Source: Candidatus Sumerlaeota bacterium (lineage in GTDB: Bacteria; Sumerlaeota; Sumerlaeia; UBA8349). Taken from it: a stretch of DNA of 5,159 bases. The position numbers and the translations under genes are program-made. The notes under the pieces were generated by a model. The model was not told the DNA's origin. It saw only the letters and a list, made by a program, of their open reading frames with translations, and did not search any database. This document shows positions 4,976 through 5,159 of this stretch, in pieces. The stretch is from contig DNPO01000227.1 of assembly GCA_003501375.1 (NCBI GenBank), forward strand, positions 1 through 5,159. Reading direction: 5' to 3'. The stretch's first letter is position 1. Each line of letters begins with the position of its first letter.

Positions 4976-5159
4976 AGGGTGTTGGGGTTCTCGGGGGTTT
5001 CTTCGCGCTCTTCGTGGCTTCGTGGTGAATCGGGTTTGTTGTTCTCTTGCGCTTCCGGTTTGGGTGCGGGTTTTTCCTGCGGGTCAATATCGATATTGCC
5101 AATCAACTGATAAAAGTGCGCGGGGATTTTGGCCGTAAACACCACCGGCTTGCCGTTGA
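4972..5159 (-). CDS. C-terminal end of an unidentified protein (5' end outside window)
   Basis: An open frame of 61 codons runs from the window edge (first full codon 5155-5157) to TAA at 4972-4974. It begins NGKPVVFTAKIPAHFYQLIG, which looks like genuine folded protein, continues NIDIDPQEKPAPKPEAQENN, and ends in a hydrophilic Pro/Glu-rich tail. Residues 44-54 of the visible part (SPRSHEEREET) are encoded by the repeat at 4998-5029, and the stop codon is supplied by the right arm of palindrome 3. This suggests the original stop was lost or the tail was extended by repeat insertion. The frame has no start in the window. I cannot name the family. It converges on the secreted protein gene. Confidence 0.6.
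   Translation of the reverse strand, partial: NGKPVVFTAKIPAHFYQLIGNIDIDPQEKPAPKPEAQENNKPDSPRSHEEREETPENPNTL
4998..5029 (-). repeat. CCACGAAG-type repeat inside a coding tail
   Basis: The minus strand reads TTCACCACGAAGCCACGAAG followed by AGCGCGAAGAAA. It is made of near-tandem CACGAAG units of 8-9 nt, related to the CACGAA words of the palindromes and to the CCAAG repeat at 3550-3572. Unlike the others it is read in frame by the minus-strand CDS. Confidence 0.65.

Noticed and set aside
4707..5102. 131-codon minus-strand open frame with NHEKHEPHE
   Set aside because: It lies antisense to the secreted protein gene and runs through palindrome 3. The His/Glu pattern is translated repeat, and its basic N-terminus looks random. 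A different minus frame (ending 4972) is more protein-like.

Overview
This 5.2 kb window reads as ordinary chromosome from an environmental Gram-negative-type bacterium of mid GC content. It holds four complete genes and the 3' end of a fifth. Three things suggest a PVC-group lineage (Planctomycetes, Verrucomicrobia, Lentisphaerae, Kiritimatiellae) or a neighbouring candidate phylum. These are two secreted proteins of the LolA-like or unknown type, a PtsN-like EIIA domain fused to CBS domains, and intergenic palindromes built on the words CCACGAA / CACGAACCACACGAA. The lineage is inferred from these features; there is no rRNA or marker gene to prove it.

Layout: (1) 16-1191 (+), an exported protein with a LolA-like domain joined to the globular part of a type II secretion pseudopilin (GspG-like). 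(2) 1206-1280, a long near-perfect palindrome between two convergent genes. (3) 1302-2342 (-), an aldo/keto reductase with an intact catalytic tetrad but altered residues where the NADPH 2'-phosphate is normally held. (4) 2343-2628, a divergent promoter region with a good sigma70-type promoter for the reductase. (5) 2629-3534 (+), a PtsN-like EIIA domain fused to a CBS pair, starting at GTG. (6) 3535-3759, a short CCAAG-type repeat, a second palindrome with a T-tract that forms a strong terminator, and a very good promoter. (7) 3760-4890 (+), an exported protein of unknown function. (8) 4901-4975, the third palindrome. (9) 4972-5159 (-), the C-terminal 61 codons of an unidentified protein. The stop codon of this protein lies inside the third palindrome, and part of its tail is encoded by another repeat.

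The genes do not form an obvious operon or pathway. The reductase is divergent from the EIIA-CBS gene, the EIIA-CBS gene is closed by its own terminator, and the last complete gene has its own promoter. The most interesting material is the repeat system: three palindromes with arms made of 9-nt CACGAA units, one of them differing by exactly one unit, plus two related short repeats, one of which has become protein-coding. The LolA/pseudopilin fusion and the non-canonical cofactor site of the reductase are the other points worth checking. No defence island, CRISPR array, transposase or RNA gene was seen.
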